From the NCBI GenBank assembly GCA_963576725.1, contig OY755244.1:85741121-85805120 (forward strand): a DNA stretch of 64,000 bases. The letters run 5' to 3'. The translations under genes and the position numbers were made by a program. This document shows positions 51,401 through 53,678 of this stretch, piece by piece (position 1 is the stretch's first letter; every line of letters begins with the position of its first letter). The stretch comes from Azorinus chamasolen (Eukaryota; Mollusca; Bivalvia; Cardiida; Solecurtidae). The notes under the pieces were generated by a model. The model made no database searches, was not told the origin of the DNA, and saw nothing but the letters and a program-made list of their open reading frames with translations.

Positions 51401-52569
51401 TTAGAATCAGAGATTCATTGTCTGTCAGCCAAAATAAATTCTGGAGTGTTTAGTCAATATGGGAGTTACCCCATTCCTGCATAGGCTGTTTTTAGACCCA
51501 ACCTCTTTGACTAAATCTCCCAAAAAGGAGCCATTACTAGAGAAAAGGAAATTTTCAGAATTGTGTAGTTTTGAAACCATTGTGATAAATAGAGCATTTG
51601 CTCCTGTGGAGCAAATGCTCTATTTATCACAATGGTTTCACAAAGTGACTTTTACAGAAGCGTAGAAAGGCGTCAATATGCGGGAATGAGTTAACCCTTT
51701 GCTTCACATAATGCTTTTTTATGCCTTTGCAGAGTAGACCCAGATCAGACGGCTCCTATAGGAGCCATCTGATCGGTGTCTGCTCTGTTTGCTTATGGAA
51801 TATATAATACAGATATAATCCTACAGTATTTGTCTAATTTGCTAAATATTTCCATGAAAAAAATTTACAGTATAAATATTTAAGTTAATGAATATTCATG
51901 AAGTGATCAGTTCATGCAATAAATGTTCATTGGGAAAAGGGTTATAATAGAAGGAATTTCATCTAATTATGCTGATAAATTCAAGTGTGATGTGCAGTGA
52001 CGTTTAGCACTCTACTGGAGAAATTGTGATTACCTTCGTAATCAGTTTGGGCCCAACTGAGACACCGAGTAACTTGGCATCTCATCCGGATCAGACTGTT
52101 TTGCACTCTTGACTTTTTTTAACCCATTATCTCATATGCTATTTTTAGATCCAACCACTATGAATAAATCTACCAAAAAGGAGCATTAACTAGAGAAAAG
52201 GAAACAATTTGAATTTTGTAGTTTGAAACCATTGTGATAAATAGAGCATTTGCTCCTATAGGAGCAAATGCTCTATTTATTACAATGGTTTCAACAGGTG
52301 ATTTTTACAGAGGCATTGAAAGGTGTATTAATGGAGGAAAGGGTTAAACTAATTTTATGAAAAATGTTCTTTACGAAGTGAAGCAGACGAAAATATTTAC
52401 ACACAACAATAATTTTTTGTTCAGAGTGCAGAAGATTTAACAGTCATGATGTTTGGAATATTCAACAGTCGTAATATTGTGTACTTGACACTTATTTCAG
52501 GCAAGATGGTGCCAGAGAATTCTAAGAAGTCTCCCAGTGTCTCCTACAAGCGGCCCTGGGGAGTTGGTG
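24426..52569 (+). CDS. DOCK: DOCK-family Rac/Rap GEF gene (partial: SH3 end to start of DHR-1), 10 exons
   Basis: Ten exons with AG acceptors and GT donors join in consistent phase into 873 nt (about 291 codons) with no stop. Landmarks in order: the SH3 end WYRGTSLKNNKGQL + GIFPACLIHIKP, the helical-domain signature PMVKEVAYVLREWSAIWKDL, DWGNGQLGMDLVPRID, and DLTNEDLEKDLFLVAHIYRV, KMVPENSKKSP and SYKRPWG before DHR-1. From family knowledge, DOCK proteins activate Rac or Rap through a C-terminal DHR-2 and bind ELMO through the SH3/helical N-terminus. DWGN, LDLVPR-like and SKK...RRP-like strings fit DOCK3/4 (fly Sponge) better than DOCK1/2/5, but this rests on remembered sequences. The first SH3 exon, most of DHR-1 and DHR-2 lie outside or were not found. 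Introns reach 11 kb and are filled with MITEs. Confidence is high for the family and moderate for the subfamily. Confidence 0.9.
24478..24685. repeat. 34-bp minisatellite after DOCK exon 1
   Basis: Six diverged copies of CAGATCTGACTGTAACTCAT GTCACAGTGA, beginning a few bases after the splice donor. Confidence 0.85.
24802..25237 (+). mobile_element. Family D TTAA element hosting an E element
   Basis: TTAACTCTTTCACGGTCAAA at the left and GGCAGTGGAAGAGTTAA at the right. D hairpin arms AATAGTTTGGATCCTGATGA GACACTGAG (duplicated once) and GGCGTCTCATCTCGACCCAA ACTGTTTGC. The E element lies at about 24925-25092. Confidence 0.72.
24925..25092 (+). mobile_element. Family E palindromic element
   Basis: AAGGTGCGTATTCAAATACT AAAATTGCC, hairpin ACCACTCTTTAGATTCGTCT C / GGCGAATATAAAGAGTGGTC, tail TTCACATCTTATCTGGACCT. 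Confidence 0.75.
25281..25508 (+). mobile_element. Family A MITE in DOCK intron 1
   Basis: TTAACCCATTCCTCCATAAG...GGAGGATAGGGTTAA; tip CTCCTATGGAG; three scattered arm mismatches. Confidence 0.88.
25558..25945 (+). mobile_element. Probable decayed family L relative
   Basis: CTTAGCCCACCTGAGCTGTTGC and GGGTGATGGTGAGC resemble the L head. CATCTTCTGGGAAACATTGC and GGTCCTCTAGCAAAGTTATT resemble the core wording of L elements. No end is identified. Confidence 0.4.
26393..26577 (-). mobile_element. Family A MITE, truncated
   Basis: TTAATCCATTCCCTTTTATT; the left hairpin arm is mostly deleted (only CACAGGAGCAAATGCTTAGA remains) and the right end runs into the next A copy. Confidence 0.75.
26576..26804 (-). 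mobile_element. Family A MITE
   Basis: CAACCCTTGCCTCCATTAAT...GGAGGAAAGGGTTAA. Tandem with the truncated copy before it, same orientation. Confidence 0.85.
27425..27480 (+). CDS. DOCK: DOCK exon 2: SH3 end GIFPACLIHIKP
   Basis: A 56-nt exon with acceptor TTTGCAG and donor GTATGA encodes GIFPACLIHIKPCKVENQ plus two bases of a split Gly codon. GIFPA-Y-IH is the terminal SH3 motif of DOCK1-4; here the usual Tyr is Leu and the preceding Ser/Asn is Cys. A hairpin-headed repeat begins about 20 bp after the donor. Confidence 0.9.
27499..27735 (+). mobile_element. Family L fragment next to a DOCK donor
   Basis: TTTTAGCTCACCTGGCACAA CTTGCCAAGGTGAAC hairpin and GTGTCCGTTGTCCGTC are clear; the core is short and the 3' end is missing. 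It begins about 19 bp after the end of DOCK exon 2. Confidence 0.65.
27911..28156 (-). mobile_element. Family P TTAA-MITE
   Basis: TTAAATCTTTCACCGTCGCA...GGCGCCGAGAGGGTTAA, 246 bp. Hairpin GACAAATAGTGAAGTCCCAG ATCAGATG...CATCTGATC-type right arm ending GGGACTACACTATTTGTC. Arm mismatches are as in B and G. Confidence 0.75.
28254..29125 (-). pseudogene. Degraded mariner-type transposase
   Basis: Read on the minus strand, short frames separated by frameshifts and stops carry mariner landmarks in order: GRAR...TKQNI-like and KICAWWIPYLLDNDQK (the usual KI.A.WVPH.L...QK), then DDEMW for the first catalytic Asp (usual GDETW), LHDNA for the second and PDLVPCDYFTFPKLK for the third, followed by L.GQRYSS. 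The end at 28254 (TACGAGGGGTGTTCCATAAA) looks like a mariner terminal repeat next to a TA. The opposite terminal repeat and the N-terminal DNA-binding region are missing, so the copy is truncated and inactive. Confidence 0.85.
29160..29262 (-). mobile_element. Family B AT-rich arm only
   Basis: TAATCTAATAAATATTCATG ATGTCATTATTTCTTACATG AATATTCATGGAGTAAATGA TTAA. Confidence 0.75.
29259..29722 (+). mobile_element. Family B MITE split by a (TCTG)n hairpin element
   Basis: TTAATGAATATTCATGTGAG AAATTAAAC before the insertion; GGCATTATAAACATGGGAAG and hairpin GCAAACAAAGCAGACAATAA TGATCAGACG after it. Confidence 0.7.
29318..29560 (+). mobile_element. Hairpin-headed (TCTG)n repeat
   Basis: TATGTCTCCCCCATATTTATATGGGGGAGACATA forms a hairpin, followed by (GTCTGTCTGTCC)n. 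The end is GGGGAGACATCCGTTTTTGT GACAAAAACC. It resembles K and L in plan and splits a B-type MITE (29262-29715). Confidence 0.65.
29719..29944 (-). mobile_element. Family B MITE, well preserved
   Basis: TTAACCCTTTCCTCCATAAA...TTCATGGAGTAAAGGGTTAA; hairpin GCAAACAGAGTAGACCCAAA TCAGACCGATCC. Confidence 0.92.
29941..30165. mobile_element. Family F element abutting B
   Basis: GGATTAACTGTAGAGTCCAT TCAGTATGAAAGGGTTAA, then hairpin GACAGTGCAGAAACTGATGG GAGAGCTCCC...CTCTCTGGGTCTACACTGT. Confidence 0.65.
30227..30323 (+). CDS. DOCK: DOCK exon 3: LREWSAIWKDLF helical region
   Basis: A 97-nt exon with acceptor AATTAG and donor GTATGT. The first base completes the Gly codon, then it reads LYESIIPVEDPMVKEVAYVL and REWSAIWKDLFV. 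LREW..IW..LYV is a hallmark just after the SH3 domain in DOCK-A and DOCK-B proteins, in the segment that packs with SH3 and contacts ELMO. The acceptor tract is weakly pyrimidine-rich. Confidence 0.92.
30530..30830 (-). mobile_element. Family B hairpin split by a family I palindrome
   Basis: GCAAACAGAACGGACCCAGA CCAG before and GGCAGCTCCTGTAGGAGCTT ATG...GTTTGCTTATGAAATGATAC after the inserted palindrome. Confidence 0.7.
30568..30743. repeat. Family I palindrome (copy 1)
   Basis: GGGTCCATGCTTATAAAGCT TTTAGTTGAG pairs with CTCAACTAAAAGCTTTATAA GCAGGGACCC. The inner arm GCTCAAATCTGACCAATCAA AAGCTTGAGA is present twice in tandem on the right side. Confidence 0.8.
30968..31194 (+). mobile_element. 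Family A MITE in DOCK intron 3
   Basis: Left TTAA eroded (ATTCCATTCCTCCATAGG); tip CTCCTCAGGAG; right GGAAAGGGTTA. Confidence 0.87.
31234..31315 (-). mobile_element. Family B MITE, cut short
   Basis: TTAACCCTTTCCCTCATAAT...AGATTAGACGACTCCTGTAG GAGCT, then directly AACCC of the next copy. Confidence 0.78.
31313..31561 (+). mobile_element. Family B MITE
   Basis: AACCCTCTCCCAAATGGACA...TATATGAGGGAAAGTATTAA; hairpin GCAAACAGAGCTGAACCTGA TCGGACAACTCCTACCGGAG. Confidence 0.83.
31646..31669 (+). CDS. DOCK: Candidate 24-nt DOCK microexon (DHKKSDPA)
   Basis: GTTTGTTACAG is followed by 24 nt encoding DHKKSDPA and donor GTAAAT. Neighbouring exons are both phase 0 here, so inclusion or skipping keeps frame. 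In the DOCK proteins I remember, the LYV/LFV motif is followed almost directly by a K/R-N-x-x-x-LF stretch. Exon 3 joined directly to exon 5 already gives that (LFV-KNNPLF), so these eight residues are an insertion. It could be a regulated cassette microexon or a chance pair of splice sites. Confidence 0.5.
31758..32008 (+). mobile_element. Family B MITE next to the microexon
   Basis: GTTATCCCTTTATTGCAAGA...TTTATGGAGTAAAGGGTTAA; one hairpin arm shortened (GATGGCTTCTATCTGATCTT GATC). Confidence 0.83.
32022..32264 (-). mobile_element. Family B MITE
   Basis: TTAACTCCATGAATACGCAT...TTCATGGAGTGAAGGGTTAA; hairpin GCAAACAAAGTAGACCCAGA TCAGACGGCTC. Confidence 0.87.
32341..32534 (-). mobile_element. 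Family B MITE, decayed
   Basis: TTAACCTTTTACATGTTAAA; GCAAATAGAGTAGACCCAGA TCAGAATCTCC hairpin; right arm mostly replaced. Confidence 0.65.
32541..32770 (-). mobile_element. Family A MITE
   Basis: TTAACCCATTCCCTCATATT...TGAGGTAATGGGTTAA; hairpin arms intact except one A at CTATAGAAGC. Confidence 0.9.
32934..33413. mobile_element. Composite of two inverted family B copies
   Basis: A minus copy (TTAACCCTTTACTCCATAAA...TTCATGGATTA) joins a plus copy (CAATATTCATGTAAGAAATA ATGG...GAATGAAAGGGTA) at 33181-33192. The same joint recurs at 39.69 kb. Confidence 0.8.
33664..33800. repeat. Family I palindrome (copy 2, decayed)
   Basis: GATCAAAGTTATAAAAACAT TTTTTAGTTCATTCTCAAGC pairs loosely with TTTAGAATGAACTAAAAATA GAAGCC. 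Confidence 0.6.
33838..33958. repeat. Family I palindrome (copy 3)
   Basis: GGCTCCGAGGTTATAAAAGT TTTTGCTTGAGTCTGAGATC pairs with GATCTCAGACTCAGGCTCAG AAGTTTTATAACCTTGGACC C. It splits an F/B-type hairpin (CAAACAATCCAG before, AGATCTACATCAAAAGGTTC after). Confidence 0.78.
34018..34480 (-). mobile_element. Family B MITE hosting an A MITE
   Basis: TAGCCCTTTCCTTCCTGTAA; hairpin GCGAACAGAGTAGACCCAGA TTAGATGGC; the AT-rich arm resumes after the A copy and ends CATTATTTCTTGCATGAATG TTAAAC. Confidence 0.82.
34168..34400 (+). mobile_element. Family A MITE nested in a B MITE
   Basis: The B copy reads CAGTTTCTGCCTGAGC before 34168 and AATGTCTTGTGTTCATAA after 34400, matching uninterrupted B copies (CTGCCATGGCCAAAATGTCTTG). 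TTAA is on both sides. Confidence 0.9.
34492..34727 (-). mobile_element. Family B MITE
   Basis: TTAACTATTCCCCTGATATA...ATTCATCAGACAAAGAGTTT; hairpin GCAGACAGAGTAGACCCAGA TCAGATGGCTCC. Confidence 0.82.
34835..35065. mobile_element. Family J TTAA-MITE
   Basis: TTAACCCGTTTGTCCCCACG...GGGTGCAAATGGGTTAA, 231 bp. Hairpin GCAAACAGCGTCGACTCTGA TCAGACGCCGCATC ATGCGG...GATCAGAGTTGACACTGTTT GC. GC-richer tip than B. Both arms read GACTCTGATCAG, so the T/A mismatch of B is absent. Confidence 0.8.
35248..35804 (-). mobile_element. Family B MITE hosting a SINE
   Basis: TTAACCTTTTCTTCATGTAA...TTATTTATTACAT before, TACATGAACATTGAAAGGGG AAAGGGTTA after the SINE. Confidence 0.87.
35474..35775 (-). mobile_element. 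tRNA-derived SINE with 5-bp target duplication
   Basis: The minus strand begins GTCGTGTGTGGTGGTCTAGT with A box TGGTCTAGTGG and B box GGTTCAAATCCC, then a roughly 200-bp body ending TGGGTACTTTA. TACAT occurs on both sides (35469-35473 and 35776-35780). The SINE splits a B-type MITE, and the MITE reads continuously when it is removed. Confidence 0.88.
35913..36105 (+). mobile_element. Family B MITE
   Basis: TTAACCTTTCCCTTCATGAA...AAATTTTGGGTTAA; AACAGAGCAGATCCTGATTA GACAGCTCCTACAGCAGCTG hairpin lacking its first bases. Confidence 0.78.
36210..36375 (+). mobile_element. Family E palindromic element
   Basis: AAAGGTGCGTACTCAAATAC, perfect tip CTCTTTAGAATCGTCTC AAA GAGACGATTCTAAAGAG, outer CACCAAAGCC...GGGTTTGGTGG. 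Confidence 0.8.
36517..36604. repeat. Family C core palindrome
   Basis: GCAGGTGGTTATTTAATGTA pairs with GCATTAAGCTACCACCTG; the centre AGAGCTGGAAGAGCT is degenerate. Confidence 0.6.
36824..36905. repeat. Family C core palindrome
   Basis: A tight hairpin: AAAGTAATGCTGAAAGCTCC TGTA GGAGCTTTCAGCATTACTTT, with arms of 20 bp without mismatch, flanked by TTAATGCA/TGCATTAA. Confidence 0.7.
36968..37330 (+). repeat. Possible hairpin-headed repeat, unclassified
   Basis: TTTATGGCGTTCGGAACGCC ATATAGCAGT is a short hairpin like those that start K and L copies; ATTGGCGTTCTAAAGC lies about 350 bp on. No tandem core. It could instead be unique intronic sequence. Confidence 0.35.
37331..38136. other. Unassigned intronic sequence
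   Basis: GC-variable sequence inside the long DOCK intron. GTGTAACCGCCGAGTCGCCG near 37743 is unusual in composition. No exon with DOCK similarity is seen. Confidence 0.4.
38137..38279 (+). mobile_element. Family B MITE, right part replaced by K
   Basis: TTGACCCTTTACTTCATGAA TATTCATATAAGAAATAATG ACATC...GCAGATCATGAGATGGCTCC, then K. Confidence 0.72.
38280..38578 (+). mobile_element. Element K, short copy with long G runs
   Basis: The head TTTTTATGCCCCCAATCAAG runs into a long G tract, then TTGGCAATAACTTTGTAGCC, CATACATACTTCAAACCTGGCATG-like text, a T-run/G-run, and the end AGGGGCATAGTGTTTCACAA. It truncates a B MITE on its left. Confidence 0.65.
38828..39295 (+). mobile_element. Family B MITE hosting an A MITE
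   Basis: TTAACCCTTTACTTAATGAA TATTCATTTG before A; GCAAAGAGAGCAGACCCTGA TCAGGCAAC hairpin after it. Confidence 0.72.
38869..39096 (-). mobile_element. Family A MITE nested in a B MITE
   Basis: TTAACTCTTTCCTCCATAAA...GTGAATGGGTTGA. B-type left arm (38829-38868) and hairpin half (39097-39295) flank it. Confidence 0.83.
39453..39760. mobile_element. Second copy of the composite B joint
   Basis: TTAACCCTTTACTCCATAGA... hairpin GCAAACATAGCAGACCCAGA TAAGATGGCTCC...GAATATTCATGGATTATTCT GTTCAATATTCATGTAAG; then AATGTTTATTAGCTGG. Confidence 0.8.
39791..40205 (+). mobile_element. Family L element, 5' part
   Basis: TTTAGCTCACCAGAGCACTT TTGTGCTCAGGGTGAGC hairpin, (GTCCGTCGTC)n, then two core units with TTATATAAATTATGCCCCT and GGTCAAAATTGGC. 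No CCCTCTTGT end follows here; the matching 3' part may be 1.2 kb downstream. Confidence 0.75.
40600..40742. repeat. Palindrome H
   Basis: ATTGGATTCTGATCTGACAC ATATGTAACTT GAAGTTACATATGCATCAGATCAGAATCC forms a 29-bp-arm hairpin near a TTAACTCTCTTGTAC. It is D-like in layout. Confidence 0.65.
40802..40980 (-). mobile_element. Family B MITE, partial
   Basis: ATAAACCCTTTACTCCATAA TTATGCATTTC; hairpin GCAAACAGAGTAGACCCAGA TTAGATGGCCC; AT-rich arm not recognisable. Confidence 0.7.
40977..41219 (-). mobile_element. Family B' MITE (alternative AT-rich arm)
   Basis: TAGCCCTTTCCCTCATATAA, usual hairpin, then TTTGTCCATGAATATTCAGT AGGTATTGAAATTTTG...GAACAGGGGAAGGGTTAA. The long arm differs from ordinary B. 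Confidence 0.87.
41436..41598 (+). mobile_element. Family L element, 3' part
   Basis: Core sequence (AAGCTATATAAATTATGCCC, GGTCAAAATTGGCCC) followed by the end CTGGTGAGCGATGTCAGGGC...GGCCCTCTTGTTTT. It is probably the other half of the 39.8 kb copy, separated by later insertions; alternatively a 5'-truncated copy. Confidence 0.65.
41723..41951 (+). mobile_element. Family A MITE with paired arm changes
   Basis: The hairpin has AATAGAACATTTG on the left arm and CAAATGTTCTATT on the right, against GAGC/GCTC elsewhere, so the changed pair is still complementary. The tip (GCCCCTATGGAAC) has unpaired changes. Confidence 0.9.
42085..42255 (+). repeat. Tail-like fragment with GCTTGCGGTGCTCTTGTCTC
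   Basis: GACGACATACGAGCGTTGGC ACCCGCTTGCGGTGCTCTTG is close to the tail of element Q (ACCGTATGCGGTACTCTTGTTG). The preceding TTGACCATAACTTCTTCAAT is core-like wording of these elements. Confidence 0.45.
42250..42345. repeat. Family D hairpin
   Basis: GTCAAACAGTTCTACTCGTA GTGAGACGTC...GGCGACTCATCCAGGTTCAA AC; decayed. Confidence 0.6.
42363..42611 (-). mobile_element. Family B' MITE
   Basis: TTAACCCTTTCCCTCATTTA...GAACAGGGAAATGGTTAA; hairpin AGACCCAGATCAGACGGCTC C TAGA GGAGCCGTCTGATTAGGGTC is perfect but for the A/T position and one T. Confidence 0.9.
42782..42927 (+). CDS. DOCK: DOCK exon 5: helical region to DWGN
   Basis: A 146-nt exon with acceptor TTGTCTTTCAG and donor GTAAGC encodes KNNPLFESVAHAMHELLAFR, GMLVDKKLTQEDARDIKKDI and VNVIDWGN plus a split Gly codon. 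The LF...H.M.EL..R...L....LT...(8)...I..DWGN pattern is the DOCK3/4 form; DOCK1 types have DYGN, as far as I recall. The preceding intron is about 11.1 kb and is the most repeat-laden in the window. Confidence 0.92.
43153..43402 (+). mobile_element. Family B MITE after DOCK exon 5
   Basis: GTAACCCTTTTCCTGCTGGA...AATGTGAGGGAAAGGGTTAA; hairpin GCAAACAGAGCAGACACTGA TCAGACAGCTCC TATG GGAGC. Confidence 0.88.
43411..43477. repeat. Short palindrome GATCTTACATGAGTGTTCAT
   Basis: Arms GATCTTACATGAGTGTTCAT TA and TAATGAACATGAATGTAAGA TTC with two mismatches and a CACATGAAACAATGTA centre. Confidence 0.65.
43785..43970 (+). mobile_element. Family B MITE with rearranged hairpin
   Basis: GCAAACAGAACAGACCATGA TCAGATTTTGATCAGTTTGA TCTGGATC; a second hairpin half (GCTCCTATAGGAACCATCTG ATCAGGGTC) is appended in the other direction. 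Confidence 0.65.
44079..44199 (+). CDS. DOCK: DOCK exon 6: QLGMDLVPR segment
   Basis: A 121-nt exon with acceptor ATCTGTAG and donor GTAGTC. Its first base completes Gly, then it reads QLGMDLVPRIDGEQVDGDMC, SIAQLHRIHMQSAQMADHDK. LGLDLVPR followed by an acidic stretch and S...L...H matches the DOCK3/4 linker before the C2-like domain. Confidence 0.92.
44230..45880 (+). mobile_element. Element N, host of the 44.6 kb L insertion
   Basis: The left part (TGTCACCTGATGAGAGGCAG, (GTCTGTCC)n, two about 150-bp units with CACATGTGTCTTCCTCTCAT) and the right part (TTCCTTTGTTCTGATTTTCC, then GTGTCATTTGCGAGCAGGTG ACACATG) fit together when 44602-45788 is removed. GTGTCACCTG at the start and CAGGTGACAC at the end are inverted. 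Confidence 0.55.
44602..45788 (+). mobile_element. Family L element with different 135-150 bp core
   Basis: Head TTTTAGCTCACCTGAGCAAA GCTCAGGGTGA, GTCCGGCGTGCGTCG stretch, then six to seven tandem units containing CATGAAACTTGGTCAGAATG and AACTAGGTCACTAGGTCAAA. The tail is TCAGGTGAGCGATTAAGGGC C...GGCCCTCTTGTTTTAG. Head and tail match the other L copies; the core is unrelated. Confidence 0.8.
46183..47073 (+). mobile_element. Family A MITE split by a roughly 680-bp insertion
   Basis: A text runs to TTTTTTAGTTTTGAA (about 46297) and resumes at AGAGCAAAATTTTAATGCTC (about 46980) to GGAGGAAAGGTTTAA. The left hairpin arm is lost. Confidence 0.8.
46298..46978 (-). mobile_element. Unclassified insertion inside a family A MITE
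   Basis: GC content is higher than its surroundings. The minus-strand text includes TTGGCTGCTGGCCGTTCCAA GGCGG and TGTGTTTCGTCTTGATATGC, wording I associate with bivalve interspersed repeats but cannot place in a class. A minus frame at 46234-46626 (130 codons, Leu/Cys rich) has no recognisable domain. Confidence 0.5.
47330..47757 (+). mobile_element. Family E element split by B'
   Basis: ATGGTGCATTTTCAGATACT AAAACC...GCTGTGACCTTTCTTT before; TCTAAAGTGATGATTTCAAA GAGTGGTCACATCATAGGGT after. Confidence 0.72.
47395..47642 (+). mobile_element. Family B' MITE nested in E
   Basis: TCAACCCTTTCCCTGTTCTT...TTATATGAGGGAAAGGTTTA A; hairpin GCAAACAGAGCAGACCCTGA TCAGACAGCCCC TGTA GGAGCCGTC. Confidence 0.88.
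47870..48090 (+). mobile_element. Family E relative
   Basis: CTGCAAGTCATTAGAATTGC...GCAATTCTAATGTCGGAGTT GCAG hairpin; TTGGCAGAGAAATATTAAA and ACTTCTTATCCACAGCCCAG follow the E plan. Confidence 0.6.
48094..48305 (+). mobile_element. Family A MITE abutting DOCK exon 7
   Basis: GTTACCCCATTCCCTCATAG...ATCAATATCAGGGAAATAGTTGA; the left hairpin arm lacks AGAGCATTTGCTC. Only 18 bp separate it from the exon. Confidence 0.83.
48323..48495 (+). CDS. DOCK: DOCK exon 7: linker and first DHR-1-approach strands
   Basis: A 173-nt exon with acceptor TATCTATTTCAG and donor GTAAGT. It begins with a basic stretch (PHQRRKTKTSKGE) and continues THHLLTSFKHFGCQIGDASE TLLALYQYKDSKCICLT. This is the HH-L...K......GED.E....LYD..E...ISE block of DOCK proteins. 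An A-type MITE ends only 18 bp before the exon, so the branch point must lie within or at the edge of that repeat. Confidence 0.9.
49131..49359 (+). mobile_element. Family A MITE
   Basis: TTAACCCTTTCCTTCATAGG...GGAGGAAAGTGTTAA; tip CTCCTATTGAGAAAATGC with two mismatches. Confidence 0.88.
49421..49920 (-). mobile_element. Palindrome O element with a small minus-strand frame
   Basis: ATCACATCCTATGGAGAGCG ACAGCACGTATTGTCAACCC and its near complement GGGTTGACAATACGTGCTGT CACTCTCCATTAGATGTGAT make 40-bp arms. GC-richer sequence follows with GATGACGTCATTCGATGACG. The extent on the right is approximate. Confidence 0.6.
49649..49780 (-). CDS. Possible 43-residue open frame, unrecognised
   Basis: Minus strand ATG at 49780 to TAA at 49649, beginning MSGNATISEDMSRLDSEK and rich in Ser, Thr, Glu and Lys. 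An AAATAAA lies about 50 bp downstream. No domain is recognised, and it may be chance or the remnant of a captured exon in element O. Confidence 0.2.
   Translation of the reverse strand: MSGNATISEDMSRLDSEKDSTSTVMCTEYKCKAVKRFLSTEIF
50155..50270. repeat. Family C copy, strongly decayed
   Basis: AATACAGAAAGCTTCTGTGG AAGTTGTCTTCATTG and the downstream TTGCTTTAAAAG are recognisable remnants only. Confidence 0.4.
50349..50430 (+). CDS. DOCK: DOCK exon 8: EKFAVKNSKLLVPEDIEKIN
   Basis: An 82-nt exon with acceptor CGTTACAG and donor GTAAGT. The first base completes Thr (ACG), then it reads EKFAVKNSKLLVPEDIEKIN NYYGLFT. It corresponds to the SERFLVRLNKNGxPxxxEKI..xxALFTDL block of DOCK3/4. Confidence 0.9.
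50745..50900. repeat. Family D remnant before DOCK exon 9
   Basis: AGCAATAGTTTTGATCCAGA TGAACTGCCAAGTGTCC; the second arm is lost. Confidence 0.5.
50961..51021 (+). CDS. DOCK: DOCK exon 9: DLFLVAHIYRVG
   Basis: A 61-nt exon with acceptor TTTTTGCACAG and donor GTAAGA encodes DLTNEDLEKDLFLVAHIYRV and the first base of Gly. It follows the DLSSKDMKRDLYIVAHVIRIG pattern immediately before DHR-1 and is one of the most conserved pieces of the gene in this window. Confidence 0.93.
51090..51277 (+). mobile_element. Family B MITE
   Basis: GAAAACAGAGCAGATCCTGA CTAGATGGCTTCTGCAGGAG hairpin; right end ATCTCTATCAGGTAAAGGGT TAA differs from most B copies. Confidence 0.8.
51466..51694 (+). mobile_element. 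Family A MITE abutting a B MITE
   Basis: TTACCCCATTCCTGCATAGG...GCGGGAATGAGTTAA; the last TTAA begins a B copy. Confidence 0.88.
51691..51944 (-). mobile_element. Family B MITE abutting A
   Basis: TTAACCCTTTGCTTCACATA; hairpin GCAGAGTAGACCCAGATCAG ACGGCTCC TATA GGAGCC; TTCATTGGGAAAAGGGTTA at the end. Confidence 0.85.
51985..52120. mobile_element. Family D element, partial
   Basis: TCAGTTTGGGCCCAACTGAG ACACCGAGTAACTTGGCATC TCATCCGGATCAGACTG hairpin, ends eroded. Confidence 0.6.
52119..52347 (+). mobile_element. Family A MITE upstream of DOCK exon 10
   Basis: TTAACCCATTATCTCATATG...GGAGGAAAGGGTTAA, hairpin arms near perfect (one T for C at TTTATTACAATGG). Confidence 0.9.
52501..52569 (+). 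CDS. DOCK: DOCK exon 10: start of DHR-1 (KMVPENSKKSP...KRPWG)
   Basis: A 69-nt exon with acceptor CTTATTTCAG encodes GKMVPENSKKSPSVSYKRPW GVG and one base of the next codon. The proposed donor is GTAGGT. A second GT four bases downstream (GTAGAT) is a possible alternative but would shift the frame. The next exon (V.V.D) was not located in the remaining 11.4 kb, so the gene continues beyond the window or across a long intron. Confidence 0.9.
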
Positions 52570-52778
52570 GTAGGTAGATGAGGCAGTGAAATGTAGGGCT
52601 CTAGGGCCCAGACATGTCAGACTTGTTCTTGTTTACGCTCAAAACCTTCTTCTCAAGGGTTTTACCTTCACAAATTTTAAATTTGCACAAAGGTTTGTCA
52701 TGAGGTGTCCGGGCTGCTATATATTGGACAGTAAATCTTCTCGAAAGCTACCACTTAGTACATGAATCTGTGTGTCAC

Positions 52779-52998
52779 TTAACCCAGTTCCTCATGAGCT
52801 ATTTTTAGATCCAACCTTCTACTGAAAATGAAGCATTTAGTGAGACAAAAAGGTAACTTTTAGAATTGTGTAGTTGTGAAACCATCATGATAAATAGAGC
52901 ATTTGCTGCTATGGAGCAAATGCTCTATTTATTACAATGGTTTCAAAAAGTGACTTTTATAAGGCATCAGAAGGCATCAATATGAGGGAATGGGTTAA
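52779..52998 (+). mobile_element. Family A MITE
   Basis: TTAACCCAGTTCCTCATGAG...TGAGGGAATGGGTTAA, with a 10-bp deletion after AGATCCAACC. Confidence 0.88.
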
Positions 52999-53038
52999 AG
53001 CTGCTTTATGCAGAATTGTAGTAATGTAGCTTTCTACA

Positions 53039-53273
53039 TTAAACCTTTCCCTGTTCTATATTTAGCCCAAGTTTCAATACCTACTGAATATTCATTAACA
53101 AAATAGTTACACAGAAATATGGAAGGTGGAACATTGTAGCCATTTGAGAAAACAAAGAAACAGACCTTTCAAATTCTATTAGCAAACAGAGCAGACCCTC
53201 TAGGAGCCGTCTGATCTGGGTCTTCTCTGTTTGCAAATGCGTGAAAACACGTTTATATGAGGGAAATGGTTGA
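53039..53273 (+). mobile_element. Family B' MITE
   Basis: TTAAACCTTTCCCTGTTCTA...ATATGAGGGAAATGGTTGA; the inner left hairpin arm is deleted (GACCCTCTAGGAGCCGTC). Confidence 0.87.
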
Positions 53274-53286
53274 ATTATGTCTTGCA

Positions 53287-53534
53287 TTAACCCTTTCCCT
53301 GTTCTATGTTTATTCCAAACTTCAATGCCTATTGAATATCATGGACAAAATATTCATAATGAAATATGGAAGGTGAAACATTGTAGACATTTTAGAAAAC
53401 AAAGAAACAGATCTATCAAATTCTATTAGCAAACAGGGCAGACCCTGATCAGACAACTCCTCTAGGAGCTGTCTGATCTGGGTCTACTCTATTTCAAATG
53501 CGTGAAAACACGTTTATATGAGGGAAAGGGTTAA
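53287..53534 (+). mobile_element. Family B' MITE in tandem
   Basis: TTAACCCTTTCCCTGTTCTA...ATATGAGGGAAAGGGTTAA; intact hairpin GCAAACAGGGCAGACCCTGA TCAGACAACTCC TCTA GGAGC. Same orientation as the copy 13 bp before it. Confidence 0.9.
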
Positions 53535-53678
53535 GTTTTCAGTTGTTATAGGGACCAACAAGTATACTTCTCTTGAGTAGTTGCTTGATGGAGGTTTTAC
53601 TGTATCTATATTTATACCTGAGTCATACAACATCTGTAATATTAAGCAGGTTGTCTGTCCAATCAAATATAACACCAT

